DNA of 64,000 nucleotides, taken from NCBI GenBank assembly GCA_001936135.1, contig CP012817.1:558001-622000 (forward strand), read 5' to 3'. The translations under genes were made by a program, and so were the position numbers. Shown here in pieces: positions 32,015-42,468 of the stretch. The notes beneath the pieces were generated by a model. That model saw nothing but the letters and a program-made list of their open reading frames with translations. It ran no database searches and was not told the origin of the DNA. The stretch's first letter is position 1. Every line of letters starts with the position of its first letter. Source of the stretch: Saccharomycopsis fibuligera x Saccharomycopsis cf. fibuligera (Eukaryota > Ascomycota > Saccharomycetes > Ascoideales > Saccharomycopsidaceae).

Positions 32015-34204
32015 TTAACCCTGGAAGAAACAGTAATTTTTAACTAACTCTTGATAAGATTTCGAATTAATAGCGGGCCTTTCATTCTGCAACTTTTGTA
32101 TTTCATTAGTAGAAAATTTTCTATCAGAATCATTATAGTTCTCGTTACTGTTTCTCTCCCCGTTAGTCCCATTTCCATTAGCCAGACTTTTTTCATCAGC
32201 GCTGTATGATGCATCATGATTAAAACTCTGGTTTTCCTTATATTGGTTGGCCAGCCTAACTGATGACGGTTCAGTGGCATAATCAACGTGGTGTTTAGTA
32301 TCATTGTAAAAGTTTCCGCGATCGCCATTCACTGAGTTGTTTATTTCGCCATTATTAGTACCCCCATTTTCATAGTTAGAGTAATATGGCGAAGAATATA
32401 GCGAAGAAGAAAGTCCTGATTGTACGTTGCTATTTTCCGAATTTAAATTTGCGCTGGAGGGAGGCTCGCTATGATTAATATCATTGAGAAAGGAACCTGG
32501 CATAACCGGCTTCAAGGGTGCCTTGCTATTACCATCTATATCAACTTTCTTATCATTAACTTTAACAATGCCACTTGTTGGACTAGATGGTTTATTGCCG
32601 TCAAGCCGCTGACTATTATCGTTTTCAAATGCCAAATTTTCAGCAGTATTGGCAGATGGTCCAGTACTATAAAAAGCCCCAAATCCCGGATGCTTAAAAT
32701 CCACTAAAGAACAGCCAAGTTCTTCTTTAATAGCAAACGGTGTTGAAGTATCATCTCTAGTCACTGTGCTTGGTGCATTAGTGGAAGAGTATTTGAAATC
32801 AGGAGTGCTAGGAGACAAGGACTCAAATGGCGGGAAGTAACTGTCAGAGCTATCATTGTATTTGTTGTAGACTTCCTGGATGTGGCTATTATCTTTACCA
32901 AAATTATCATCAAGTTTGAGATTTTCAATGCCATCAAGCGAGTGAGTTCTAGTAAGATACTTCGAGGAATATTTTTTAGAATTATTTGGATAATGATCAC
33001 GGCCGCGATTGCGGGTATAACAGCGGTCCCGGTGCTCCTGAGAATTGCTAACAAGAGAAAATTCATAGTTTTTGAAACTGTTGTTATCCCAATACAGAGT
33101 ACCTTGGGTATCATACTTGATACAAACAGCAATATTAATTCTACTTGCCGTCACTTTGTCTTCAATCAAAGCAACTAAGGGAATTTTGAAAACAAAGCGA
33201 TCGTACTCATTTTTGCGAAGCAAGCGTGGAATGTCGGGAACATAGTGAGCGTCGACCTCGCTGATAATTTTCCAGTTGTTTAAAGAATACTTGATAGAGA
33301 CGCGTTTTTCAAATGCCAAATTTTTAGCGGCTATATGACCTTTCAAGAATTTTTTGTCTTGCGATAAGAATATTCTTTCTAAAAAGACTGGCGGATTAGC
33401 TTTAAAAGTAGGTTGATAGTCCACATTTTTAAAATTATTTAGCTGGATATTCCAGTCAATGTTGGAATACTCTTGAGTGTAATCGTTTTCATTGTCAGTT
33501 TCCTCATCATATTCTTCATCATCCGAGCCAGAATCCAGCTCGCTGTCGCTATCGCCAATTAACCATCTATATTTTGGTAATTGACGCGACAGGCGCCTAG
33601 GCTTAATTGTTGGAGAGGTTTCTGCACTAATGGCAGTCGGAATATCTTTCTCATTGAAATACTTGACATCCACAAACGATTTATTATCGAAATGGACTGA
33701 TTTGTAGGTAGGAGTGGTAGGCAATGATTGAGCAGATCGACCAAGATTGCTTAATTTTAATGAGGACTTGACCACTTCGCCAGATTTTTTGCGAATCAAA
33801 GGTGGGAGATCGTTGACGTTGGCACTTGAGGTAGTTCGAGAACTAGAATCAGGATAATCACCGAGTAGGGAATGGCGCCGTTCTTCAGGAGACAGGGATC
33901 GCGACTGCCACAGAGATTGTGATTGTGGTTGAGATTGGTACTGCGATGGTGGATGCAGCTGAAGAGTTGGCAGCTGGAAGGAGTTCAGATAAACAGTCTT
34001 GTTCTGTTCTGTGTTGCTGTTCGTTTGCGATTGACGATCCTGATCAATGACAAAGGGGTTGTTTGCGGTATCAGAATATCGGCGCTTATGGAGGTATGCG
34101 AGCGAGGATAATGATGTGTGAGAAGAGGAGGAAGACGAAGCGTTTGAGTGAGTGGACGGCAGCAATGGCTTGGGGATGTCATTGATGGAACTAGAGGACA
34201 ACAT
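32015..34204 (-). CDS. GAC1: Glycogen-targeting regulatory subunit of protein phosphatase 1 (Gac1/Pig family)
   Basis: A 729-residue protein of the Gac1/Pig1/Pig2 type, which brings PP1 (Glc7) to glycogen synthase. A PP1-docking RVxF-type motif KSVHF is at 168-172. A CBM21 carbohydrate-binding domain follows at about 266-385, with FLERIFLSQDKKFLKGHI, the strand VSIKYSLNNWK and the signature YWDNNSFKNYEF. The rest is Ser/Asn-rich and disordered. The order (RVxF then CBM21) matches Gac1. Paralogues share the layout, so the exact orthologue is less sure than the family. The upstream region has G-rich (CCCCAC/STRE-like) sequence. Confidence 0.82.
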   Translation of the reverse strand: MLSSSSINDIPKPLLPSTHSNASSSSSSHTSLSSLAYLHKRRYSDTANNPFVIDQDRQSQTNSNTEQNKTVYLNSFQLPTLQLHPPSQYQSQPQSQSLWQSRSLSPEERRHSLLGDYPDSSSRTTSSANVNDLPPLIRKKSGEVVKSSLKLSNLGRSAQSLPTTPTYKSVHFDNKSFVDVKYFNEKDIPTAISAETSPTIKPRRLSRQLPKYRWLIGDSDSELDSGSDDEEYDEETDNENDYTQEYSNIDWNIQLNNFKNVDYQPTFKANPPVFLERIFLSQDKKFLKGHIAAKNLAFEKRVSIKYSLNNWKIISEVDAHYVPDIPRLLRKNEYDRFVFKIPLVALIEDKVTASRINIAVCIKYDTQGTLYWDNNSFKNYEFSLVSNSQEHRDRCYTRNRGRDHYPNNSKKYSSKYLTRTHSLDGIENLKLDDNFGKDNSHIQEVYNKYNDSSDSYFPPFESLSPSTPDFKYSSTNAPSTVTRDDTSTPFAIKEELGCSLVDFKHPGFGAFYSTGPSANTAENLAFENDNSQRLDGNKPSSPTSGIVKVNDKKVDIDGNSKAPLKPVMPGSFLNDINHSEPPSSANLNSENSNVQSGLSSSLYSSPYYSNYENGGTNNGEINNSVNGDRGNFYNDTKHHVDYATEPSSVRLANQYKENQSFNHDASYSADEKSLANGNGTNGERNSNENYNDSDRKFSTNEIQKLQNERPAINSKSYQELVKNYCFFQG

Positions 34205-34548
34205 GGCGTTGACGGGGAGCGCTGGACAGGAGATGGCAATACAGCCCTAGAGAACAAGAACAAGAAGATAAGAAATCAAGAAGGGAAGAGAAAATAAAGG
34301 TAAAAGGAACTCCCAAGGAAGGAAGAAAGAAAGTGATGCCAAGGGCGCGGTGGCAGTGGGGGTGGGCAGGGGGTGCGATGTGGGGTGGAGTGATATGGAC
34401 AACAATTGCTTATAAGCAATTGTTCAGCAATTGTTACGACGAACTAATTACAAGACAACCCTAGGGTTAGTTGCGGCTATTGATAGCCACTGTTATATCT
34501 AATGGTTGCGGCAGCGTTATATTTCTATATCATATCGAACCCTAAGTA
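34205..34548. promoter_or_regulatory. GAC1 upstream region with a G-rich block and a perfect 24-bp palindrome
   Basis: 344 bp between the start of the GAC1-like gene and the stop of the orphan secreted gene, both on the minus strand. It has four G-runs at 34358-34385. It also has a perfect 24-bp palindrome at 34401-34424, and a further half copy AGCAATTGTT at 34426-34435. Confidence 0.65.
34401..34424. repeat. Perfect 24-bp palindrome
   Basis: Left half AACAATTGCTTA and right half TAAGCAATTGTT are exact reverse complements with no spacer. The ten bases AGCAATTGTT recur directly downstream at 34426-34435. Confidence 0.95.
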
Positions 34549-36372
34549 CTAAACAACTGACTTCCAGATGTGTTCCAGTGCCTCAACGTAGTGGTTAGCC
34601 TTTGCTTTAGGCATTGCCGCAAGAGCTTTTCTCACCGCCAGGCCGTCTTTGCACTCCTCTCTAGAAAGCTGCGCCTGTAATCCTGGAGCATCTACTTTAT
34701 TTGAATCATTTGATTTCGGATCAGAATTGTGCTTTTTTTCCGTGGCGGCGTTAAGAATCGCCTCGTAAACTGTGGCGGTGCCCTCGACTGCCGAAGCAAC
34801 GGATTTCCGCTCTTTCCGGCTGAACTGGTACGCTTCGTTGTGGTCCATGTCGGCGGCCCAGTGGCTTGCCCACTGCAGTTGTGGGGCCCCGCGATGGGAC
34901 ACCGCAGACATCAAACGCCCGCTTCGCAGCTCGCCGTCGTGTAGCACACTATTACCGCCACATTCAAGCCCCAGCAATCCAGTGGTACAGTAGAGCGGGT
35001 CCTCGGTGAAAAATAGAGGAACTTTTAACACCTCAACACCGGCATCGTTGACGTTGGTGTCAAGCCTCAAGCGGCGAACATCTTCGGCAAACAACGGTGC
35101 TATAGCCACAGCATTACCTGCACAGTGGCTGTGCATCGCCACAAGGTCCATGGACTGATTTGACGGAAGGTACCTCTGGTAATCTTCAACCTCGGTCTGC
35201 AGCTCCGCATTGGCTTTGTCATGCAGATCGCACTGGAAAACTCCTCCTATAAAGCTGCCGGGCTTATGAATGCTAGCTATCCAGGCCATCTTTCCCATGG
35301 CGGCGACATGTTTCCGTCTAGCAAACTTGTAACATTCGACCTTCTGGTACTGCCTGTTGCGGTTCCCTTCATTTTCAGTCTCGTCATTATCGCGATCGGC
35401 GTCGCTATAGTCATCTTCTGATACATTATAATGGGGGGTATTAAGCTCAATATAATGGTAATTATTATAATCTTCGTTGCCTGAGGTCGGCCGATCACCA
35501 AAATCTAATTCTCCTCTAGCTTCTTCCTGTGTGATCACAGGTACTTTGTTTATTTGGATGTATTTCTTTCTGTTGGCAGGCCTTGTGACCATCTTGTTTG
35601 CAATTTTTTTTGCCATTGAAATCTCTTCTCCCTTCTCATTTTGATTTTTTGTTCTGCTTTTACGAGTTTCCCGATTGCCTTGATACTGAAGTCTAGCTCT
35701 TTTCTCTAACAGTTGAGAACCATAATTGTTATTATCGCTTTCAAGTTTCAAATGATTACTATCCTCATAACCATCATCTTTTCCACTAACTTCTTTGTCT
35801 GAATTGTCATAGTTACTCACATCTTCAATTTCAATATGATGTTTGTTTTCACTTTTATCTTCATTATTATCTTCGTTATTGTCTTCATTATCATCTTCAT
35901 CCTGCTTTTCATCCTCACCACCACCATGAAGGCTCTGTCTTCCGCCATATCTCACCCTTCTATCTGTTCTTCTTGTTTTCTTGTTCAATTTTGCTCTTTT
36001 CCCACTGGACCATTTTTCTGTTTGCTGTTCTCTTTGCTTAGAAGGCTTTGTGCTCATACAGTATACTTTATCCCAAGCAAATTCCCTTTTTTTCTGCTCA
36101 GGAGTCATTTTGTGAAAATGCTGAAATTGCAGCTCGCCATCAATACACAGCACTAAGGTTGAAGCTTCAACTGTGCTACTTGGGGAATGAAGATATGCTC
36201 GCTCAATTCGCAGGCCTGAATAGGTAATTGAAAGCTGAGCGCTGCGATCTCTATCGTTGCGAGAACAGAGTTGACGCTCGTTGAGCGACATCAGGGTACT
36301 TTGGACCAATTGAACAAAGGCAAGGATTATGAATGTTTTCATTTGTAAATGACAGTGGGACTTCACATTCAT
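34549..36372 (-). CDS. Orphan secreted precursor, two cysteine-bearing domains joined by an acidic linker
   Basis: I do not recognise this 607-residue protein. A hydrophobic signal segment MKTFIILAFVQLVQST begins at residue 11, so the true start could be the second ATG (36342). Residues 30-110 hold three cysteines (36, 76, 105). Dibasic sites follow at KKR 94-96, KR 125-126, RR 134-135 and KR 224-225, fitting Kex2 cleavage. Residues 150-340 are highly acidic, Asp/Glu/Asn-rich and probably disordered. Residues 345-600 look folded, with cysteines at 347, 381, 417, 462, 471 and 574. Base composition is very uneven: three sampled lines in the C-terminal part average about 62% GC, one linker line is about 22%. 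A secreted, processed protein is inference; no function is assigned. Confidence 0.75.
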   Translation of the reverse strand: MNVKSHCHLQMKTFIILAFVQLVQSTLMSLNERQLCSRNDRDRSAQLSITYSGLRIERAYLHSPSSTVEASTLVLCIDGELQFQHFHKMTPEQKKREFAWDKVYCMSTKPSKQREQQTEKWSSGKRAKLNKKTRRTDRRVRYGGRQSLHGGGEDEKQDEDDNEDNNEDNNEDKSENKHHIEIEDVSNYDNSDKEVSGKDDGYEDSNHLKLESDNNNYGSQLLEKRARLQYQGNRETRKSRTKNQNEKGEEISMAKKIANKMVTRPANRKKYIQINKVPVITQEEARGELDFGDRPTSGNEDYNNYHYIELNTPHYNVSEDDYSDADRDNDETENEGNRNRQYQKVECYKFARRKHVAAMGKMAWIASIHKPGSFIGGVFQCDLHDKANAELQTEVEDYQRYLPSNQSMDLVAMHSHCAGNAVAIAPLFAEDVRRLRLDTNVNDAGVEVLKVPLFFTEDPLYCTTGLLGLECGGNSVLHDGELRSGRLMSAVSHRGAPQLQWASHWAADMDHNEAYQFSRKERKSVASAVEGTATVYEAILNAATEKKHNSDPKSNDSNKVDAPGLQAQLSREECKDGLAVRKALAAMPKAKANHYVEALEHIWKSVV

Positions 36373-37095
36373 AACAAAGTTGTAATGCGATAGCTACTGG
36401 ATGCAATACTATTATTTGCAGCGTTTAAAAAATCAACGGTGTTTTATGGCATTTACACAAACACATGTGCAACCATGCGCCCGAAAAAAAAATGAAATGA
36501 ATGAAAAATTTGAGTATTTACAACGGAGAGTGTGAAAAATGTAGAAACCGAATCCCTAAACGAAAAAGTTTTCAAAAAACACGAAAGATAATGATCATAG
36601 TTCTCTTAAAGGACAGAAATAGATGGACCGACCTCACTTTACCGCAACAGTAGCATGCTGGCTACGACAATGAAATAATGCGCTCTTAGTTAAATGCGGA
36701 CTTGTAGTAAGGATGCTGCTGCAAAGACTAAACGAAATGCGTGAGCTAGCTACCAGAGCTATTCTAAGCTTATTCAAAGTAGGAGAGCTAATGTTGGAAC
36801 AAGGCTATGATTATTCCTCAAAGCGTCTGTGGAACTATGTGATTGTGTCACTTGATGTTTTTATCACTAAATGGCGCATGTTAAAGTTGTTAGTTGTGGG
36901 TAAATGCATGTTGAAGCAATTAAATGTGTCACTCAATATTATGCAGTTTTCAGTGTTTTTCTGCAGGTAGCAGTAATAAAAAGCTGTATCAGGCACAAAC
37001 TACTTATTATTGCATTGCTACTTTTTCTCATCTGCTTTTTGCTGCTGATTTTGCTTTACTTCGCTTCACAGGACAAAAGTTTTTGTTTTATTTTA

Positions 37096-37136
<41 letters not shown>

Positions 37137-37213
37137 TTACATCCACTGTCTCTGTCTTCAAGTTCTGACACATTCCTTTTGAAACATTTTTTTGCTCACC
37201 ACCATTTCCAGCT
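36373..37213. promoter_or_regulatory. Divergent spacer between the orphan secreted gene and DGA1
   Basis: About 840 bp. It has a 38-base T tract at 37098-37135, some 80 bp before the DGA1 ATG. Short ORFs are not convincing. Confidence 0.55.
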
Positions 37214-38407
37214 ATGGCCAATCTTACCGCCCCAGTGTCCTCCACAACTACACCTCATCATTCCAAAGAAACAGACAAGTCAGATCGGATCTTTGCACCG
37301 TTGTCCACTCCGTTGCCTCGCAGGGTGCAAACGTTTATGATCTTTTGGCACTCTATCTCAATTGCTGTCTTTGCTTCTTTGTTCTTGTTTTTGGTCGCTT
37401 TTTTCCCATTCACTTGGGCAATTGTCATCCCATACACTGTCTACTTCATCTTCGACAAGTCTTTTGAGAATGGTAATGTTGTGCAAAGATACTCCTTAGC
37501 TTTCCGGAAGCTTGGTGTCTGGAAGTCCTTTTGCTCATATTTCCCTATCGTTATCCACAAAACTGCCGATATTCCTCCATCTTTTGACGAAAAAATAGTT
37601 TATGATGATTACTACATTAATATTCCAGTTCCATTCTCTCAAACTAGAAAACAGTGGAAACTATGGCGTCGCAAACCGTACAAGACGCTTGTTCCTAATC
37701 CGGAAAACAAGTACATTTTCGGTTACCATCCTCACGGAGTAGTGGCTATGGGGGCTATGGGTGCTGTAGGAACAGATGGAGCTTCCTGGTCTAAAATATT
37801 TCCTAACGTGCAAACCAGTTTACTCACGTTAGAGACCCAATCATTTATTCCATTTTACCGCGATTATTTGCTTGCTTTGGGCATTTCTTCTGTGGCAAAG
37901 AAAAACATCCAGCTGATTCTTGAGCAAAACCATAATGTCTGCATTGTGCTTGGTGGGGCTAGAGAATCTCTTCTTGCCAAACCTCATTCTCGCAAACTTA
38001 TTTTACAGAACCGCAAAGGATTTGTGAAGATTGCGTTGCAAACCGCTCCATATGGTGCTAAACTTGTTCCAATGTTTGCCTTTGGTGAAAACGAAGTCTA
38101 TGAGATTTTGGAGCCTTCAAAGAATTCAGCATTGCGCAAGTTCCAACATTTGCTCAAAAAGCACGTGGGTTTTACTATCCCATTTTTCCATGCTAGAGGA
38201 ATTTTCAACTACGACTTTGGTTTATTGCCATACCGTCGGAAGATTGACGTGGTGGTGGGTGAACCTATCAGTGTGCCATATGTTGAAGGCCAACCTTCTA
38301 CTGAATTGATTGAGGAGTATCATGAGAAGTATGTTAATGCGTTGGCAAAATTGTATAGTGACCATAAGTTGAAGTTCGGTTATAAGGAGGAGTTGGAAAT
38401 TCAATAA
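37214..38407 (+). CDS. DGA1: Acyl-CoA:diacylglycerol acyltransferase (DGAT2)
   Basis: A 397-residue DGAT2-family enzyme making triacylglycerol from diacylglycerol and acyl-CoA at the ER and lipid droplets. A hydrophobic hairpin (about 40-80) precedes the YFP motif (SYFP, 108-111). The catalytic HPHG is at 172-175 (IFGYHPHGVVAMGA). Later family blocks are VLGGARESLLAKP, LILQNRKGFVKIAL, MFAFGENEVY and FHARGIFNYDFGLLPYRRKIDVVVGEPI. Length and motif order fit yeast Dga1. It has T tracts on both sides. Identification is firm. Confidence 0.94.
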   Translation: MANLTAPVSSTTTPHHSKETDKSDRIFAPLSTPLPRRVQTFMIFWHSISIAVFASLFLFLVAFFPFTWAIVIPYTVYFIFDKSFENGNVVQRYSLAFRKLGVWKSFCSYFPIVIHKTADIPPSFDEKIVYDDYYINIPVPFSQTRKQWKLWRRKPYKTLVPNPENKYIFGYHPHGVVAMGAMGAVGTDGASWSKIFPNVQTSLLTLETQSFIPFYRDYLLALGISSVAKKNIQLILEQNHNVCIVLGGARESLLAKPHSRKLILQNRKGFVKIALQTAPYGAKLVPMFAFGENEVYEILEPSKNSALRKFQHLLKKHVGFTIPFFHARGIFNYDFGLLPYRRKIDVVVGEPISVPYVEGQPSTELIEEYHEKYVNALAKLYSDHKLKFGYKEELEIQ

Positions 38408-38454
38408 AATATTGTGGCGGCTCTGGTCAAATCAGCTTGGATTATTCTTTCTTT

Positions 38455-38492
<38 letters not shown>

Positions 38493-39354
38493 CTGTGTTG
38501 TTGGCTTTTTTTTTCTGTTCTTCTGGTTCCGGTGTTTTTCTGACTTGACTTTGCTTTTATATTATTATTACATTACACTTTGTTTATTTATAAAAAAAAT
38601 TGACGTTTTTCATTCATCTTGTTATTTCTTTTACTCAGTCTTTCCTTGAAAGCCATTGGCTGATCTTGATACTTGTACTTAAGCATACGACGCATTTTCG
38701 CCAAACAATTTAACATTCAGCATTAAAATCAGAGAAAAAGACAATAAAAAAAAAAAAAATAAAGACACCTTATAACATCCACTCCCCGTCACGATTTCAA
38801 AGTGCAACACTTTCCGTTAGACTGCATACTGATCACACAAGCATATATATATCAATTTTAACAAAAAAGTCTAAATCACAAAATAATTGGCGAACTACTG
38901 AAATAAAAAATAGAGTTTTGCGGAGAAACAGACTTGCGGCTGCCTGCAGTAATTTCCTAATGAGAAGAAAGAAAACAATAAAGCAAGAAAAAATATAATA
39001 GTTTCTGTGAATGCAGTTTTAACACGATAAAATCATTAAATCGTGTATGATATTGAAATATTGTAGTTCTTGAGCATTATCATGTTTCTCTTCTAGACAA
39101 ATTTCGCAACAAAAGTGTCAACATTCAAACATACCGAGTTATTTTTACTACTGTCAAATTAAACATTATGGTAATACTACATAATTTATGTATGTCACGC
39201 AGTAGATATCAAAAGACTTATTAAAAGCTTATAAATGTAGGTGATTTTCATAGTTTTATATAGATAGGTCTCAAAATGGGGTCAGTGCGGTGCTAGCAAA
39301 AGCAAAGAAAAAGATTTTCAATTTCATCTATTAATCAACCAATTAATGAATTGA
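38408..39354. other. Convergent spacer between DGA1 and the M16 protease
   Basis: About 950 bp, AT-rich, with a 36-base T tract (38457-38492) just past DGA1. No gene is seen. Confidence 0.6.
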
Positions 39355-42300
39355 TCAATCTTCCTCGCTGGCACTGTCTTCTTCAGAATAAAATCCACTA
39401 TCATCATCACCAGCTTCAACCTCACTCTGATGCACTTCGTAACCTAGCTTCTCCAACTGTTCAGAAATCTTAATATTCTTTGGATTAAAAGCCACAAAAA
39501 CTGCTGATGATTCAGAATCGAACATTGGTACAAAATATTGTTTAGTAACTCTCACCAATTCCTCATGACTAACATCATTCAACTGTTTGAATAACCAATC
39601 TCTATAACTGCCACCACGTCCTCTAAGTTCAGCATCACAATATCTAGTAATGGCAGCATCGACAAAATTCGACTCTCTTGAAGTGAACCTATTAACAATA
39701 GTACTAATTGCACCATCCACCAATGCTTGGTCAAATTTAACTGTTCCATTAGCTAATTCCAAAACAATCTTTTTAGCGGTTTCATAAGCAGCAATTGCAT
39801 CTGTGGCTCTATAGAGCGACAAATAAAGTTCTTTGCACTCACCATCCATATAAACACTTGGAGTATAAGCAAGCCCTGAACCACGAATACCACGCCAGAA
39901 AGGACCTTCAGTGACTTGCAAGTAATTACGCACCAAGTCAATCAATGCATAATCGCGATCTAAATAGTCAACATTCATGTGGCCTACTGCGGTCAAGTAA
40001 CTGGATTCAGAACCAGGAGTGGCAAGTATGTAGGCTTTACCGCCAAGGTTTTTGCCTTCTTCCGAGAGAAATTGATATCCATGAGGTACTTCAATAAGTT
40101 TTTGCTCTACTTGACTAGCTGTATACTGTTTTGTGAGTGTCGAGTGTTTGGCAACTTTGTTGACAAAAGGCAACCAAGCCTTCACTGGAGCTTCAAGTTT
40201 TTCAATGCCACCAATTACCAAAAGTCTATAGTTATTGAAATTTCCAAAAAGCGACTCTCTAATAGTTTCCAAATCTTTATGAATATTAGCAAAACCTTCT
40301 TTGGTATCAATCTTTTCAAGCAATTCATGATAAAAGTCTTCAACCTCAAGAATGTTGTGAGCTTTAGTCAATGATCTATTGCCCATTAAATGTTTATTGC
40401 TGAGATAGTCCACCATATCTTGGCCATCTCTCTTTTTAGCCGACAAACTATTAATGAATTTCTCGATAGCCACTTTAACTCTCTTAATATCAAATTTGGA
40501 GTTGAAAAGAACATTGCCGACCCACTCAATGGCCTTGTCGTATTTGGCGGTTTGTGCGGTCAATGAAACTTCAATTAACTCATCAAAAATGGAAACTGCG
40601 TCTGGGCGAATATTATAGCTAACCAAATCCTTCTTCAAACCGTCAACAACATCCTCATAACTCATTTCAGTGCCATCGTCGAGAGTTAATGGATTGGAGA
40701 AAATTTCAAAAAAAATAAACATATAGGGTATCAATTCTTGCGGGATTGGCACAGAGGAAAATAATAACTTGATGCTAACAAAGTTAGATTTAAAACCATC
40801 GAAATAAATCTCAAGTGGAAAATTTTCTGGAAAGTCATTAAAAATATGGTTATGCAATTCTGGGTATTGGGTTTTACTTAATTCTGGTCTGGTAGTAACC
40901 ACAGGCTGAGTTTTGATGAATTTAATGCTGGTCAAATCTTTTTTACTGAACTCTTCAATAAGGTCTTTTGGAACTTGAGCATCATTGATTTTTTCTGCTT
41001 GCTTCAATTCACCAGCTAACTTAGCAAGCCCTTCCTTGCCCAACTTGGCAATTCTGTCCTTTACAAATTTTTCATCTTCAACCTGTTTAGTCTCATACAT
41101 GTCAGCAGATGGAGCTGCAACAACAGAAACATGAGGTTCATCAACAAAACGCTGCTTGATAAAATTAGTCCAATCATCAGCAGTCCATTTAGCCAAAGCT
41201 TCAAAATCCTGCATATCTTTAATCATATTCAAATCAGATCCATCCATTTTACCGTAAACGAATTCGCCAATGGCTTCAGAAGCCAATTTTTGAGCACTTT
41301 CTTCACATGAATAAATATAATTCAATCTGGTAGATTCAAGAGTTGATCTGATACGATCCAAATCTAGCATGTTATTGTCGACATGCTCTTTAATGAGTTC
41401 ATGCACCTTCGCATCACATTCCTTGAGTCGTTCAGTAGGCACACCTTCAATGGCTAATGCATAAGAGATGTTTTTATAGTCATTAAGAAAATAAACAATT
41501 TCATTGGCTAGTGGGTCATCGATTTCCACGATTTTGCTTTGTAACAATGAGACAGAGTTTTCCGTCAAGTATGACAACACAATTCCTACTGCTAATGCAT
41601 TAACTGTGTCAAAAATATGAGGACCTTGCCAAAAAATTTCGACCATCCCACTACTTTCATCAGTATCTGGAAATTCAATCTCCTTGATAGTGTTTTCTTT
41701 TAATATGTATGGTTCTGGGGAGTCAACAAAAGGGCGTAATTTAGGAGTTTTAGGCAATTCTGGCAAAGTAGCATCGAATTCTGCTAAGGTATCTAAAAAT
41801 TCTTGTTCGTTAACGGATCCAGTCACAACAACGCACAAGTTGTCTGGTCTGTAGGAATTTTGATGAAATTCTCTTATTTGAGCATTTGTCAATACTCTTA
41901 ATTTTTCTAATAATCCACCAGTCTCTGAAGAATAACCGGATTTAGCATCGTACATTGCTCTGGCAGCAACCAAATCAGCTTGAAACCATGAGGTATATTG
42001 AATGCCTTCCATTTCTGAATAAACCACCCCTTTATCCTTACCTTCACCATCAACATGATATACTTCAGTGTAACAAGCTTCATCACTTAATGTTGGATTT
42101 AAAATGTGATCCAAGTAAACAGGTAACATCTTTTTGAATCCCTGCCAGCCAGCAGTATCCAAAGTATAAACGGTCTTATCAGTAGAAGTCCAAGCATTAG
42201 TAGTACTGAAGTTAAGATTACCAAGAATATCGAGCACCCCTTTGTACGGGTATTTTTTTGACCCAGTAAACACTAAATGTTCAAGGGTGTGTGGAGTGCC

Positions 42301-42468
42301 AGAATCGTTTTCGACCTCGGTGGCTACGGCAAAATAACCGCTAATAATGGGACACTCTTGGGCGATTAGTGTTGCTTGAAGACCTGTTCTAGAAGAACGC
42401 CATTTTTTTGCAGTAGCTGGAGCGTATTCGACGTCGAACGAGTTCAAGAGTTTGAAATGACTCACCAT
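39355..42468 (-). CDS. M16-family zinc metalloprotease, YOL098C-like
   Basis: A 1037-residue M16 (pitrilysin-like) metalloprotease. The inverted zinc motif HxxEH is at 60-64 (GTPHTLEHLVFTGSKKYPYKG), and the downstream glutamate ligand is likely E152 in GVVYSEMEG. The sequence continues through the inactive second half to a short acidic tail (EAGDDDSGFYSEEDSASEED). It best fits the cytosolic YOL098C group rather than the mitochondrial presequence protease Cym1: I see no targeting peptide. Substrates are not established. The ATG at 42468 is preferred over an in-frame upstream GTG. It is divergent from ZNG1. Confidence 0.9.
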   Translation of the reverse strand: MVSHFKLLNSFDVEYAPATAKKWRSSRTGLQATLIAQECPIISGYFAVATEVENDSGTPHTLEHLVFTGSKKYPYKGVLDILGNLNFSTTNAWTSTDKTVYTLDTAGWQGFKKMLPVYLDHILNPTLSDEACYTEVYHVDGEGKDKGVVYSEMEGIQYTSWFQADLVAARAMYDAKSGYSSETGGLLEKLRVLTNAQIREFHQNSYRPDNLCVVVTGSVNEQEFLDTLAEFDATLPELPKTPKLRPFVDSPEPYILKENTIKEIEFPDTDESSGMVEIFWQGPHIFDTVNALAVGIVLSYLTENSVSLLQSKIVEIDDPLANEIVYFLNDYKNISYALAIEGVPTERLKECDAKVHELIKEHVDNNMLDLDRIRSTLESTRLNYIYSCEESAQKLASEAIGEFVYGKMDGSDLNMIKDMQDFEALAKWTADDWTNFIKQRFVDEPHVSVVAAPSADMYETKQVEDEKFVKDRIAKLGKEGLAKLAGELKQAEKINDAQVPKDLIEEFSKKDLTSIKFIKTQPVVTTRPELSKTQYPELHNHIFNDFPENFPLEIYFDGFKSNFVSIKLLFSSVPIPQELIPYMFIFFEIFSNPLTLDDGTEMSYEDVVDGLKKDLVSYNIRPDAVSIFDELIEVSLTAQTAKYDKAIEWVGNVLFNSKFDIKRVKVAIEKFINSLSAKKRDGQDMVDYLSNKHLMGNRSLTKAHNILEVEDFYHELLEKIDTKEGFANIHKDLETIRESLFGNFNNYRLLVIGGIEKLEAPVKAWLPFVNKVAKHSTLTKQYTASQVEQKLIEVPHGYQFLSEEGKNLGGKAYILATPGSESSYLTAVGHMNVDYLDRDYALIDLVRNYLQVTEGPFWRGIRGSGLAYTPSVYMDGECKELYLSLYRATDAIAAYETAKKIVLELANGTVKFDQALVDGAISTIVNRFTSRESNFVDAAITRYCDAELRGRGGSYRDWLFKQLNDVSHEELVRVTKQYFVPMFDSESSAVFVAFNPKNIKISEQLEKLGYEVHQSEVEAGDDDSGFYSEEDSASEED

